The notes under the pieces: model-generated | Databases searched by the model: none | What the model was told of the DNA's origin: nothing | What the model saw: only the letters and a program-made list of their open reading frames with translations | From: Cymodocea nodosa | Lineage: Eukaryota; Streptophyta; Magnoliopsida; Alismatales; Cymodoceaceae | Reading direction: 5' to 3' | Assembly (NCBI GenBank): GCA_036874045.1 | Contig: CM072338.1 | Location: 17,382,501 to 17,446,500 of the forward strand | DNA length: 64,000 nucleotides | Made by a program: the position numbers and the translations under genes | Shown: in pieces, positions 49,793 to 61,859 of the stretch | Numbering within the stretch: the first letter of the stretch is position 1 | Layout of the letters: every line of letters begins with the position of its first letter

Positions 49793-52700
49793 TCAAAGTT
49801 CACCATCACCGTAATCAGGGAAGGTAACACACTTGAAGACTTTACATTTCTGGCATAGTAGGTATCCTACCTGAAGAAAGAGGTTATACTATTAAGTGAG
49901 CCAGAACATTGTCTTGGAAAACTGAAACAGTGGGTGTAATCATGCAAGGGAAGTCTAGTGTGGACAGTGAAAACCAGAAGAAAAATATGCTTCTTTTGCA
50001 CTGCCAGATAATTTAATCAGCTACCAATAGTTGAAATAAAATGACTCACTGCCTTGCAGGATGGACATCTGCGATATAATCGACTGTTTGCGGCTTTAAC
50101 ATTAACCTTCTGACCTTTGCAAAAATCACAAACAAGCCATCCTTGTCCATTACAATGCTCACATATGATTCCTACATCCTTCATTTAACAGCAAAATAAT
50201 CAGGTGCTGCATGAGAATGAACTCAGAAAATAATTTTAGATTATTAGGAAGAACAGTATGATAAATCTGTTACATAGTTTTTTTTTTTTGAAATTCAATC
50301 TGTTACATAGTTGACAGATATTTTTACAATATGAGCAAGAAAGTTGATAAAGGTCGATAATGCTCAAAAAAGAAGATAAAGACAGATATCCTCTCAATAC
50401 GGACCAGAAAAGTTAAAAAATAACTGCCAAACTCTATTAAGTATATTAAGAAAAAGTCATCGTTTCCATGTGCATTGTCCACGTAAATATGGGAAAAAGA
50501 AAAATATAATTAATTGTTATTCATATAAGTGGCCAATAATCCCAAAAGATCAAAGCATTTCATCCATTAGATTTTATGATGTAGTGGGAGTTTGTGTCTA
50601 TTGGAAAATTTGGAAAGGAAAATTCAAAAAGTTCAAAATATTGTATAGGACAAAAAGTTTGGAAAGTACTTCTGAACTTTTTGGACTATAAATACCCCAA
50701 CCTTCCATAGATTTTTGCCCCCATCCTTGTGAAACTACAAAATGTCCTTTGTCTGTTTGCCCCTCTCGCACGTTCATCCCTCGCATCCACATTTGCACCT
50801 TGCATCTACACTCATGCCTACAATGTTTATGAACAATCCTCTATCGCCAACCCTCGTTCCCCCCCCTCCCTCCCCCTCTACATCCCACCCGACCTCTCCT
50901 CTCCTCTCCTTCCACCCCACCCCTCCCTTCTGTGTTGCATCCTCACCTTTGAAATCTCCCCTCCCCTGCCACCTTGATCTTTACTAGGCAATCAAAAGGG
51001 ATGACTAAAAAAATTATTAAAACAAAATTTAAGCATATTAAATGAAATTTAATATATATGATTTTTAATAAATAAAAATGAAATTTAATTTATGCATTTT
51101 ATTAATATTTAATATTTGTATTTGATGTTAATATTAAATTTTATTAATATTAATATTTAACATTTCATTTTAAAAATGAAATTTATGATTCATTTTAAGT
51201 TCCTGACTATCCTTGTTGTACACAAACAAATCCTTTTTCTTAACTTTCCGTACTTTATATTTCCTAGCTTTCTTTTCTTCTTTCCTAAATTTCTACCATG
51301 TACCAGCAAGCTCATGCTGTTAGATTGCTCTACCATGTACAAGCAAGCTCGTAGTGTTGGATTGCAGCTGAACATCATAGGCGATGGGTCAATCAAGAAT
51401 GTACCCTTTTGAGCAGGTATAACCTAACCTGGAGGTCACGTGTTGGAATCCTAAGAAACAATTTCTTCACTTATCAAGGCAAGACTGTGTACAATTAAAC
51501 TCCATGCGAGACACACGTTGATGGAAACCTGGTGGACCAGGTTCAACTTTTTTATCTTTCAATGGTGTCAACTATTGTTGTTGAAATTTTCAAAATATCA
51601 CCGTTGAACTTCTCTTATTCTCCTACAACTGCATATTGCTTCACACTTAGAATTCACTTCCACATTATTTTGATTAACAAGCTACCTTATCTTGATAACA
51701 TATTCCTACCCACAAAGCCATCACCTAAGTATTAGAGTTGTGCAAAGTGGGGTCTAGTAATAATTTACATGCTGTCATGAAGTCCTCTATGCATGGTGAA
51801 TTCAGTTTAGGGCTGAGTTGGGTAGACATTGTGGTGCATAGTGCAAGACAAGGTAACTGCTAAAACAAGGAGCTCATAGAGCAGCTGGTTACCCGATTGC
51901 TCATATTTTGGTCCATTGGACACTACATTTATTATCTATAAGAAGAATTTTTGTTTATGTAGAGGACATAAGTGCTACCAATGTTGCTTTTTCTTCCATT
52001 TCAAGATGGATCCTACATTAATTGATACCACCATTCATTTTCAATCTATCAATCTAATAATCTCGGTGTACTAATGTAACAGCTATATTTATACTGAACA
52101 ATATTTATGATCATCATGTTTACATCAATGGGTTCATATTTTGTTCACCTCAACATAACACCACATGTCACATGTAATTCTTTACTCCATGGGGCTCCAT
52201 TTCTATTAGGTTAATAAGGTCACATTTGATGATGATGATGGAAATGTACAAAATGTATGATAACATCAATTAACCTCAACATCCATTTCTATTTGTTAAT
52301 AAGCTTACATCTGGTGATAATGCAAAATTAGAAATTGTTTGGATGGCATCACTTTATCAATGTGATGTGGACCAAGGAATGCTAGCACACTATTTGTTAA
52401 AAATAGTTCCACATCATTTAAAGTGTAGATTGAATTTGGATTTATATATGATGAATCTTTTTACTCATTATCAATTAGTTTTAAATTAAAATTTCACATT
52501 ATATCAAAATAAGTTCATACACATTTCCCTAAGACATTTGTAGGCATATAAATAAGCTACAAATGAAATAAAGTGTTGGAAAACCACATTGACTAAAATA
52601 AGGATTGAGCCTAGGCTTATATGATGATGAATCTCTTTATTCATTGTTAATTAATTTCAAAATTGAAATTTTACACTATTGACTATATGCATATTTAAAT

Positions 52701-53713
52701 CTTCTAAAGTAGCATGTAAAGCTGTTAAGGAAAGCCCCTAGGCAACCAGGCATGGTTAGGGCATGCCTAGTGTATGTTGAGGTTAAATGGATCGTTATGT
52801 CAAAGCCATATTACCAACATATATTACGATTTTTATATATTTTTGGACCACTTTCTTCCTCCAAAACCCCAATCCCTCCGTCTCCTCTTCCTTCTCTCCC
52901 ACCTCTCCGACAACCTTTTCAACTACTACTCTCTCTTTCTGACAACCATCTCCAACATCTTTCCTATCTTTGATGGTCTCCCCTCTTGAGTAAGAAATTG
53001 AAATGGATTCTAGACTTATAGTTAGAATTTAATATTTGATTTTGCTCTTGTTATTTATTGATTTAACTTAAATGTCGCTTAAGTTTTGCCATGTTGTTAT
53101 TTGTTTCTTAAGTAGCTCCATCCTCTTTCTGTTAAAAAAAATTCTACTGCTATGATCCAATCGTAGTACTCATATACTGAATGATGTATGTTTGCAAGCT
53201 TGATCCCTTGCTTCATCCAAATTATTGAATTCCATTGGCAATGATCAGAAACGGTTCTACAGGATCTGTTCCCTAACCATCAACGAGCAATCACCTTCAA
53301 AATCATTGAACCAAAAGCTAAAAAAGCAAGCAAAGAAACAAATAGCTCTTAGATTGCTTATCCGTCCTAAACAAGAACAAAAACTTGACAGTTTCCACCA
53401 GATTAGACCACCAAAACAGATTGAACTTCAGATCCAAGCACCAATGCTTCTAGCTAAAGTGCCAGGCATGCAGGGCAAAAAAGAACAAAGAAAAATGACA
53501 GCAGAAGAATTCAACACTAACCTCTTCCTGCTCTTCCACTTGGAAAGGAACCTGCAACTGTTGGCAATACACACGCAACGAAGACCCCTTCTTCGTCACT
53601 TTCCTCTGCCTGAGTATCGACGTTGGCAGTGACGACCATCCTGACTTCACTGGAAGCAAAAAGGGCAGCGAGCTGAGACCATCGATGGCCTTCCCCGGAA
53701 TGGAAATCACCAT
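49793..53713 (-). CDS. DnaJ-type zinc-finger protein, probably plastid-targeted
   Basis: Three exons, 53522-53713, 50050-50178 and 49793-49870, encode 132 residues. All junctions are GT/AG and phase 0. Exon 1 (MVISIPGKAIDGLSSLPFLL...) is rich in Ser, Lys and Arg and has few acidic residues until VEEQEE, like a chloroplast transit peptide. Exons 2-3 carry four CxxC pairs: CEHC, CDFC, CPSC and CQKC, in GIICEHCNGQGWLVCDFCKG, RLYRRCPSCKAVGYLLCQKC and KVFKCVTFPDYGDGEL. This is the cysteine-rich, DnaJ-like fold of small plastid chaperone or thiol proteins; the exact client is unknown. The in-frame ATG at 53749 would add 12 residues. Intron 1 is 3.34 kb and holds a SINE-like fragment. The gene is head-to-head with the GT64 gene. 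Confidence 0.78.
51417..51520 (+). mobile_element. Au-like SINE fragment
   Basis: The stretch GAGGTCACGTGTTGGAATCC (51432-51451, like a tRNA-derived B box) is followed by AAGAAACAATTTCTTCACTT and GGCAAGACTGTGTACAATTA. This order matches the 3' half of plant Au SINEs (GGTTCGAATCC, then GGAAACAGCCTCTT, then GGTAAGGCTGCGTACA). It lies in intron 1 of the zinc-finger gene. The 5' A box is not clear and the copy is diverged. Confidence 0.5.
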
Positions 53714-53933
53714 TGCTACTTCCACCACTGCTGGTGACCACAAAAGCACCCGCTTTATGGATCACGAAGGCCTCACTTCCCCTAATCCAACCGTTACTTC
53801 CTCATCCAGCGGCCTACAGGTTCCCATCTTTGCAGACAAGGCCGAAAGGAAAAAGGTTCCTCTCAAGGCCCTTTTCGCACAAGGCAAAAATGTGAAATTT
53901 CCTGTACCACCCACAAGTGAAGCGAGAAGGAAG
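53714..53933. promoter_or_regulatory. short divergent promoter region
   Basis: 220 bp between the start codons of the zinc-finger gene (minus) and the GT64 gene (plus). Both leaders and both core promoters would have to fit here or overlap the neighbouring exons. I see no TATA box. The plus frame is open across this region into the GT64 gene, but its translation shows no family similarity. Confidence 0.5.
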
Positions 53934-54881
53934 ATGAGAAACTTGTTCTCGTTCTTTGTTGTCTCCCTCATCGTCGCTCAGGCAGCCACCACAAACGCCG
54001 CCCCCGCTTTCCGTTGCAACACGACCACCGTCGCGAATCGTCGCATGCTCCCCACCGACAAGCTGACGGTCCTGGTGAGTGGCTACTCCACCCGCCGCCT
54101 CTCACTCCTCCGTAACCTGGCCACCACCTATTCCACCCTCCCCATAGTCTCCTCCGTGCTTATCCTCTGGGGAAACCCCTCCACCCCGTCCGACCTCCTC
54201 TTCCACCACTTCCCCCCCACGCTCGCCCCCGCAATCACCGTCATCCGCCATCCGACCCCCTCCCTCAACTCCCGCTTCCACCCCCACTCCCAGATCCGCA
54301 CCCTCCCTGTGGCCATCTGCGACGACGATGTGGAGGTCGACCCCCGCTCCCTCTCCTTCGCGCTCACCACCTGGCAGTCCAACCAGGACCGGATCGTGGG
54401 GTTCTTCCCGAGGTCCCACGACTACGATCTCCAGAACAAGTCCTGGATCTACACCGTCAACCCCTCCCGTTACTCGCTCCTCCTCACCAAGTTCATGATC
54501 CTAAACCAAGACTACCTCCACGCCTACTCGTGCATCGGCGGCGCCATGGCGGAAGCGAGGGAAGTCGTAGACAGGTTGCGCAACTGCGAGGACCTACTGA
54601 TGAACTTCGTGGTGGCAATGGGGAGCGGGAAGGGGCCAGTGGCGGTGGTGGGGAGGAGGGTAAGGGATTGGGGTGACAAAAGGAACGAAGGGGAGGCGGT
54701 GGTGGGGTTGAGCGTGAGGGACGGTCACAGGGAGAAACGAGGGACGTGCATAAGAAAGTTCCACAAGGTGTTCGGGATGATGCCGTTGAAGTACAGCTAC
54801 GGGATGGTCGTGGAAGGGGTTCGGGAACAGGGGCTCTGCCGGAAGAAGGGGAAGCTGGTGGCTTGCGACGAGTTCCGGTAA
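53934..54881 (+). CDS. GT64 (exostosin-like) glycosyltransferase, GT64 C3 type
   Basis: A single exon encodes 315 residues. An N-terminal hydrophobic segment (MRNLFSFFVVSLIVAQ) indicates a signal anchor or signal peptide for the Golgi/secretory route. Motifs follow in the GT64 order: LTVLVSGYSTRR, SSVLILWGNPSTP, SLNSRFHPHS, the metal/nucleotide-sugar site ICDDDVEVD (DDD), VGFFPRSHDYD, SWIYTVNPSRYSLLLTKFMI, RNCEDLLMNFV, RVRDWGD and the C-terminal EQGLCRKKGKLVACDEF. This matches Arabidopsis At1g80290 (GT64 C3) from memory; relatives glycosylate sphingolipids or glycans, but the acceptor here is unknown. The frame is open back to 53685. I chose 53934 because it begins the hydrophobic segment and gives a family-typical length. 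The coding region is strongly GC-rich, unlike its neighbours. Confidence 0.88.
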   Translation: MRNLFSFFVVSLIVAQAATTNAAPAFRCNTTTVANRRMLPTDKLTVLVSGYSTRRLSLLRNLATTYSTLPIVSSVLILWGNPSTPSDLLFHHFPPTLAPAITVIRHPTPSLNSRFHPHSQIRTLPVAICDDDVEVDPRSLSFALTTWQSNQDRIVGFFPRSHDYDLQNKSWIYTVNPSRYSLLLTKFMILNQDYLHAYSCIGGAMAEAREVVDRLRNCEDLLMNFVVAMGSGKGPVAVVGRRVRDWGDKRNEGEAVVGLSVRDGHREKRGTCIRKFHKVFGMMPLKYSYGMVVEGVREQGLCRKKGKLVACDEFR

Positions 54882-57506
54882 CATATGGACCAAGGAATTC
54901 GTCGATGGAAATGGGAGAGAAGAGAATGGTACATTGTCTTTCTCTCCCTACTTTCGTCTATGCTCTGCCTTTTTTTGTGCTGATACGTGGAGTCGTCGTC
55001 GGAGTTCACGTCCGACCCGGAGACATGATCGGCCGGAAGCTTCGGGGGACCTTTTAGCTCGCCGCGCGGCCACAGGTGGCCCGACAAACAAATATCTATG
55101 TGATTTTTCTGGATTTATAACATTATTAACCGACCAACAAATATCTAGTTTTAAGTTTATTTTTTAAAATTTCTTTTACATTATTTAATTTTTCTCTCTG
55201 TATAAAATAATTTTAGAATTTTCATCTCTTGCAAAAGTATGTTTTATCAAAAATTAGGACTAATCCATGCCATCTAGACTGGCCTTATTGTGGCAGAATT
55301 CTTAGCGTTGTATTTCTTAAAAATTTCCAGCCATTTCCAACGTTCCTTTATTAGGGGTTTTTCTGTCTCACTTGCTGATGTTTTTCATGGATGACAAGTA
55401 AGGTATCTAATTTTCCCATCTAAAAATAATGTCAGAAACTTAAATTAAAACATACGAGAAAAAATAAAGGGTACAAAATGGTTGGTTATCACTAACTCAA
55501 GTATAATCTGAATACTTGAAATTAAAAATACATGAAGTCCATCATGTATTAACTCAAGTTTTATCTATATGTTCATTAATGCAAAACTTTCTATACTTCA
55601 CCTCATTTGTAGTTTATTTTAAATCTATGAATATCTTACAATTAAATAATGAGTAATTAGTTTAATATCATGTAAAATATTTTATCTTAAAATCAATTGA
55701 TAATAAATAAAGAAGTTTATCATATACTAGTTTGGATTCTATTCATATAATGAGTAAAGAAGTCTTCAATGTTCTACATCCACATTTTCAAATATCAAGT
55801 TGAAATTTTTTTTTTTTGACTAATTCTTTTCATAAATTAAAAATTAATTACTCGATTAGTTTTTATAAAATGACGATATCGTAAGTATTTTGTTACTGTA
55901 AACATAAGTGTTTATGCACAGAATGCTATGTTTCTCAATCACAACATTTTTTGAAATAAAAAAAATAAATATCGAATAGTCAACATGATTGTGTGAAAAG
56001 GGAGGAGAGCGAGCAAATATTGGTGAATTGATAATAGAATTATTCAGATGAGAATAAACTTCTTCTTCTTCTTTTAATATTAGTTAATAATTGTGAGATT
56101 TAGTTAATTTTACGAAAGTATAAATAAATTATCAACAATCTACTATCAAACACTGATTCTTGTAATAACTTTAGAATTAACTATATTTAGGTAATAGCAT
56201 AACTAAGATAGTTGACTATCTTAAAAGTTTTCGTGTAATACCTATGAACATTAATATTGGCTTTATTCAAGCGTTGGTAAGTTATAAGTATGTATACTAC
56301 TTATCTAACTTATATGCCAATATTGTAAGTATTGCTTTAATTAGTAATTTCAATCGAGTTAGTGGATGAAACCACTTAGATTATCTCAATTAGTTGAAAA
56401 TCTCTATAAAACAAAGTACATGATACTTAGAAAAATCTATCATGTTAGGGTCTAGCAAGACCTCTTACAAGCTTTTGACTATTTGAATACTTCTGCTATA
56501 TACTAAGCTGTTTGAGTATTTATTAAAACTTGCATGTTATCAATTTCATAAATACTTTTAGTATATACTAGGCTATTTAAGTATACATGAAGGTTTAACT
56601 TCTATCTTTTTTAAAAATATTAAGCTGTTTGAATGTCTAAGAAAAATAAAAATAAAATTAACTATTTTATATTTAAAAATATCATTAAGATACTGTAAAT
56701 GGATAAATTTTATTGTGTCAAAAATCAATTTAGTTCATCTATATTCTTTTTTTTTGTAACGGTAATATTATCGCCTAAATATTGATTTGATAACTCAACA
56801 GAGAAGAAGATTAATTATGCTTATTTAATTTTAATAATTTATGTATGTCTGCCTTTCATAAATGAACGTTATATATAAAATTTTCACTTAAATAGTTTAT
56901 GTGATCGGTTATTCATTTCATTGACAGAGTCAAAATTACCTCTTTGTTGTAGTCTCTCTTTACAAAATTGAAATTTAAATCCAGAAATTTTTACCATCCA
57001 CGAATATCTTACAATATTTTTTATGATAGTAACATTTTTTATTACTTAATATTTAAATCATAAAAAATGACATGTATTTTTATTTTTAATCATATGAATT
57101 ATTATAATTAGTTGAACGTTGAAATGTTCTCACGAGCATGGTGCGGGACTCCCAACCCGACCTATTTAGACACCCCCGAATTACATATAAAATCAAATCC
57201 GAGGGACCTGCGTGCAAAAATTCCAGCCCCCACTCTGGAATTACATAGATAACCTCAAATGCTAGAATATTCCATACAAAAACTGCCAATCCCAGTTCTG
57301 GAGGATTCCGGAGATTGACAGATCATTCCCGTCCCCCCCAAGGACTCGGCTTCTCCTTCGCCTTCGCCATTTTAATTCGACGTCCGAAGCCTAAAACCCT
57401 CGATTACCGATCGTGGTGGTTGAGTTCCGGGCCGTCGAACTTCTATCTCTGGTGTATAGATCTTCCGCTTGCAGGAATATCCTTCGTGGGGTTTCCCGTG
57501 CCAGAG
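54882..57506. other. intergenic, AT-rich
   Basis: GT64 3' UTR, then about 2 kb of very AT-rich sequence with no recognisable gene, then a less AT-rich stretch (57.1-57.5 kb) that should hold the promoter and leader of the next gene. Confidence 0.5.
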
Positions 57507-58661
57507 ATGGCGGGGTTTGCCACGATGAAGGCGAAGAGGAAGGAAATGGAGGACGTGTCGGAGTACTTTCTCGCCCGGAAGATGAGGAGGCTGGTATGGA
57601 ACTAGGGTTACTCTACTTCTCCTTCATGTTTCCTTCTCGTCTAAATTGAGGATATTTCAGGGTCTCCTTTTTCAGTATCTGATATTGTAAATGGATTTTA
57701 GGTTTTTGAATGACTGTTATTTTTTTTCTTTTTGTTGGCCTCCTCTTTGAGTTGAGAATTCATCATCGTATGTTAAAAGTGAAACCTGAAGGAAGTTAGA
57801 TTTGTTTGTATTCTAAAATGTGCAGATCCAAATCATTGATAAACAAATCGTACTTTAGATCATTCAATCTATCTATGAAGATTGGAATTTATACCTGAAG
57901 TGTAAAGGTGATATTTTTGATAGATATATGCAGAATGACGTGTACCGTATGAGATGTTGAATTGTGTTGTTTCTCTCATTATTGTATTTGAAGGATTTGG
58001 AATTGTTGCCTCCCATTATTGAAAAGGAAGAGCATCTAACGGCGCCGCTTGAAGAAGAACAACCCCCTATTCCAGAAAACGAAGAGAGGGCTCTAGTTTT
58101 GTATAAACCTGTACAACTACCATCGGTGGATTCTGATGCTTCAAATTTCTCCATCAAAGTCGATTACGACTTTCTTTCAAGCTACAAGAGTAAGGACCAG
58201 TGGCACTGTTTCTCTTGCGATCCCAACTTTTTGGTACCATAGTTTGTGTCAGTTAATAGATTTGCTCCATTTCTTCAGGTAGAATGTCGCCGCCTTACTA
58301 CTCGAATCACGTAACGAATCTTGAAGATGACAAGTCAAGCTCTGACACTGATAAAACACCAACAGCTTCGTCTAGTTGCATGGATGTTGTTCCCTGGGTT
58401 CCATCTACTTCTAATCAACATGAAGGCACTAATGGCATGGAGGATACCACAATGCCCGACAAGTCATTTGAAGATGAACGTATGGATGTTGAAGGAGGCT
58501 TATCAATGGATGTCGAGCAGGAACCCTCGACAACAGGGTCCAACCCTGCTGTGTCGTGGCCGCTGGGTACAACAAACCATGGTTTGCCGTGGCAGCAGCA
58601 TTGCTTGGACCCGCAGGCGCCCACCGCCAATCCATCCACCTCTGTCATGTGGTCTTGGTGA
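57507..58661 (+). CDS. plant-specific protein of unknown function
   Basis: Three exons, 57507-57593, 57994-58189 and 58279-58661, give 666 nt (221 residues) with GT/AG junctions and matching phases (0; 1+2). The N-terminus is short and basic (MAGFATMKAKRKEMEDV, then ARKMRRLDLELLPPI). It combines a possible nuclear localisation signal with a 'KMRRLD-LELPPI' motif that I recall from uncharacterised plant proteins. The middle is acidic and proline/glutamate-rich, followed by VDYDFLSSYK. The last exon is low-complexity (Ser, Thr, Pro, Asp, Met) and ends in MWSW. No enzymatic domain is visible; it is probably a disordered nuclear protein. The start is the ATG beginning MAGF, since the 5' leader continues without a stop but has no protein-like pattern. 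Confidence 0.72.
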
Positions 58662-59168
58662 CAATGTGAAGAGCAGAGACGTCTCCTTTGACGAGATGCT
58701 GCAAACTAACCAAGTGAAGGAGATGAGAACCTCAGCTGTGCATAAAAGATAGAACTTGGGCTCTCAACCGGAGAAGCAATCAATGCGAACCAATGGCTTC
58801 AAGTTTTTGATTTGCATAAAGTCTAATGTAGTTCTTCTCGTTCTGTATTTAGGCTAGTTGATTTCCATCAAGCTCCAAATTCTGTCTTCCTTGGCTAACT
58901 TTGGCACTTGTTCTAGAGGTAAGTTCTTCATAATTGGAATGGATTGTTAATTGTTGAAGAAATAAAATCAAGGCTCGATGGGCTAGTGCAAGAAAAGGAT
59001 CTAATATTCAAGTTTTGCCCATCTAGCAAGATGGTAGGCAGACATGTTTTAGCTCCTAGGCATGAAAGAGAACTCAACGGAATCAACGGCTCTGAGAAGT
59101 TGCTTTCAATCAGTGGATAATGTGAGTGATCCTCTGATGCGTCGTCGGTTGAGTATCATCATAATATC

Positions 59169-59420
59169 ATGGAGCTGGTTGATAACTTCGAGCACATTGC
59201 CTTCAATGATAATCTTGTTCCGTCGTCAAATAGGCAAGCATTGCTATTGCCTCGAATTGGATGGATGGAAGAACATAGAGAGCTACAATTGGCCATAGAA
59301 ACTTTATATTACCCTTGGTCATTCATCATGTGCAAGGACACAGATAGCATACTTAAGTGGCGAGAACGTCTTCTCAGGTTTGAAAATCAGCGGAAATTTA
59401 AGATAGAACGTGTTAAATGA
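59169..59420 (+). CDS. hypothetical ORF, 83 codons
   Basis: An ORF with balanced, protein-like composition: MELVDNFEHIAFNDNLVPSS, then LLLPRIGWMEEHRELQLAIE, then a Trp/Arg-rich end (KWRERLLRFENQRKFKIE). I do not recognise the family. Upstream sequence (58970-59168) stays fairly coding-like in another frame, which could mean a short gene with a frameshift or a remnant. It lies about 500 bp downstream of the unknown-function gene on the same strand and might simply be part of that gene's 3' region. Confidence 0.3.
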   Translation: MELVDNFEHIAFNDNLVPSSNRQALLLPRIGWMEEHRELQLAIETLYYPWSFIMCKDTDSILKWRERLLRFENQRKFKIERVK

Positions 59421-60599
59421 ATGAGTTAAGCATGCCGTCTCATGTTAAACTATTTATGATTGTAAAGAATTTGGGTCGTATAAAAATGAATCGACCCACT
59501 GGTGACACATTTATGTGACAGATGTGGACGTGAATATCGATGTGTGTAAAAAAATAATTATGTTTGTAGGTATTTGTGGCATTCTTCCGTCAAATTTCTT
59601 ATACGAAGCAGAAATCAAAATTCACTTTTTGTGACGTAGCTGCACGTGTTTTTCATAACACAATCAATTGATTTGATAAATGGATTTCGAAATCTACTTA
59701 GATACAGACAAGGGCAATAAAGTCACAATTCTCTATGATGGATTGATAATATGAATTTTTTCCGTTCAAGTATTTCATCTGATATCAAATTTTCTGTTAA
59801 ATTACATAAATTTAAATATTTTCTTACGATAAATAAATACCAAAATTAATTCCTGCATAATTTTCAACGAGGTCTCCTAGAGGAAGAAGGGTTACGCTTA
59901 TAATATGGTAGTCCAGAGCTGTTTTTCAACTGCTAGAAAGAATATTAACTTCCGCAACTCTTGAAACTGTGGATTAGTTACAACAAAAAGATAACTTCCG
60001 CTATTCAAAAACCATCATTCTATCAACTCCTTTAATAATTATTATTACAATAATTAATGCTTGATTGTTACAATAAGAATTGAAGTTCAAAACAAACACG
60101 CCTCCGAGAGGGTGTTTGTATACGACTCCTAACTTTAATTCTACTTCTTACATGTGATTCAAGCAACTTCTACCAAGAATGTAACTTGAACTACAGATGG
60201 TAGTTATAATAGCTCGTAATAATATGATTGCAACATCATAAAAATTGCTAATATTTGGATCTTCTCAAACAAATTACATCCGTAATGGCTTCTACAATGG
60301 TAATAATTAATGCTACCAAATGCATCTCTTGCCTTACTCATGAAAATCATTTACCAAGGTTCTTTATTGATTTTAAAAGCTTTAAATTTTACGTACTTAC
60401 GATTTTGGAAAAATCAATTTCAGATAAATATTGAGCAAAATTGAAAATATTTTAAATATGACATTGTAGTTTTTCAAAATCATTGAATCAAGAAAAAGAT
60501 TGATTTTGATCGATAATTCTCCCTCGACATGAATTCTAATTTTAAAATTAAAATAAACTCCAAAAATTATATATAAATTTTATATAGTAACTTTAAATG
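59421..60599. other. intergenic, AT-rich
   Basis: No gene, RNA or repeat family recognised. Confidence 0.45.
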
Positions 60600-60960
60600 T
60601 TATATTTTTATTATTTCAAAACTAACAAAAATCCGTAAAGATGAATGAAAAAGTAAAATAAAATTCGTAAAGATGGGATGGGGTTGATTTTAGACTTGTG
60701 TTGATCATATCAAAATTATGTGATAAATTATTTAATATAGTTGTTATCAACAATTTCTTAGATACATGAGTTTCTACGATAATTAAATATTTTTTCATGA
60801 TAATCATATTATTTATATATTTAACTATATTTTGTTCTTCAAACATTTTATTAAACATGTATTTCTAAAGAAGTTGTGTATTCATTTCAATTATTTTGTT
60901 ATACTTCTCTTTTAAGATATTTCACAAAGTATATGTAATATCACATGTTTCAAAATATTG
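60600..60960 (-). mobile_element. Ty1-copia gag remnant
   Basis: The minus strand reads LKEKYNKII..MNTQLL, then KYMFNKMFEEQNIVKYINNM, then ILNNLSHNFDMINTSLKSTP. This follows the gag (UBN2) pattern 'LxxxY...L..K...KM.E..SI.EYI...' and 'IL..LP..YD'. A stop interrupts it and nothing else of the element is recognisable nearby. Confidence 0.5.
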
Positions 60961-61200
60961 TATTAAATTATTCTTTATAAACATGAACACAGGACTTTTT
61001 ACCTTCTTATTCTTTAATTTTCTATTTTCCTGATTTTTACTTCTAGAGCATTAGGATTGATTTTCAAAGAATTGGATTATCATATATAAGTGCATATTTT
61101 TAGATCTCTTTGTCGTGGATTTATTGTCAATCTTAAATTTTATTTTTACTTTAATAATTTTGTACTCAAATTCTTTTATTTAATTTTATCTCCACATTAT

Positions 61201-61225
61201 ATAATAATAATAATAATAATAATAA
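61201..61225. repeat. (ATA)n microsatellite
   Basis: About eight ATA/TAA units at the upstream edge of a GC-rich candidate leader exon. Confidence 0.9.
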
Positions 61226-61235
61226 ATTTTTTACT

Positions 61236-61400
61236 CGACGACAACACCGCCCCAACCCCCGTAGAAAATGACCTCAATCCTCTCTGCCAATCGGAAACCG
61301 GGCCACCGGCGTTAACAGGTGACGGTGGTTGCGTTGGCTTCGCTCTGAGGGAAGGAAGAAAGCCATCAAACAAAGCTCGAAGATCTTGACTCTGGTAGTC
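61236..61400 (+). other. candidate non-coding first exon of a plus-strand gene
   Basis: A GC-rich, pyrimidine/purine-patterned stretch in AT-rich DNA, followed by T-rich sequence with frequent GGTTxxG words (61.4-61.8 kb) typical of plant 5' UTR introns. Possible donors are AACAG|GTGACGG (61316) and CTCTG|GTAGTC (61395). The only internal ATG opens a 17-codon ORF. The coding exons would lie to the right of the window or are not recognised. Confidence 0.35.
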
Positions 61401-61859
61401 TCCTTTCTTCTTCCTCTGTGTTATCTCGACATGCCGCGTTTTCCCTACTGGATTTAAACAGTGTTGGAGGTTTTGTATCTGGTTCGTGCTTTTGGTCGGT
61501 GTTGTTCGTCTAGTTGAGGTCCTGTGGTTTGTGGTGATGCTAATCCATGGAATTCGGTTGATTGGGTGAGAAAACTGTTTTTCTGACGTTTTCAGTGTGA
61601 TCTCATGGTTCGGATGTTAACTTACTCGTGCTTCGAGGGGTCTGTGATTCGAATCTGTTGAGATCTTAGGTTTCGTAGAATTTTCTCTTCTTTTACATCT
61701 GCGTGTAAGTGAATGCTGTGATATCTTCAAAAAAATACTTAGTGGTTTTGTCTAGATTTGGATTTAAAACTTCGTTTCCTACCATGTTCTTATTCTTGTT
61801 CTTTATAAGTCTTATATTTATAAACAGCTTCCACCGATAGTTATAAGACACAAGTGGCA

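Noticed and set aside
53685..53933. N-terminal extension of the GT64 ORF (83 codons)
   Set aside because: It has no GT64 similarity, precedes a clear signal-anchor start, and overlaps on the other strand an exon of the zinc-finger gene.
54102..55087. Minus-strand ORFs opposite the GT64 gene
   Set aside because: Shadows of a GC-rich coding region; translations are Gly/Glu- or His/Pro-rich low-complexity strings.
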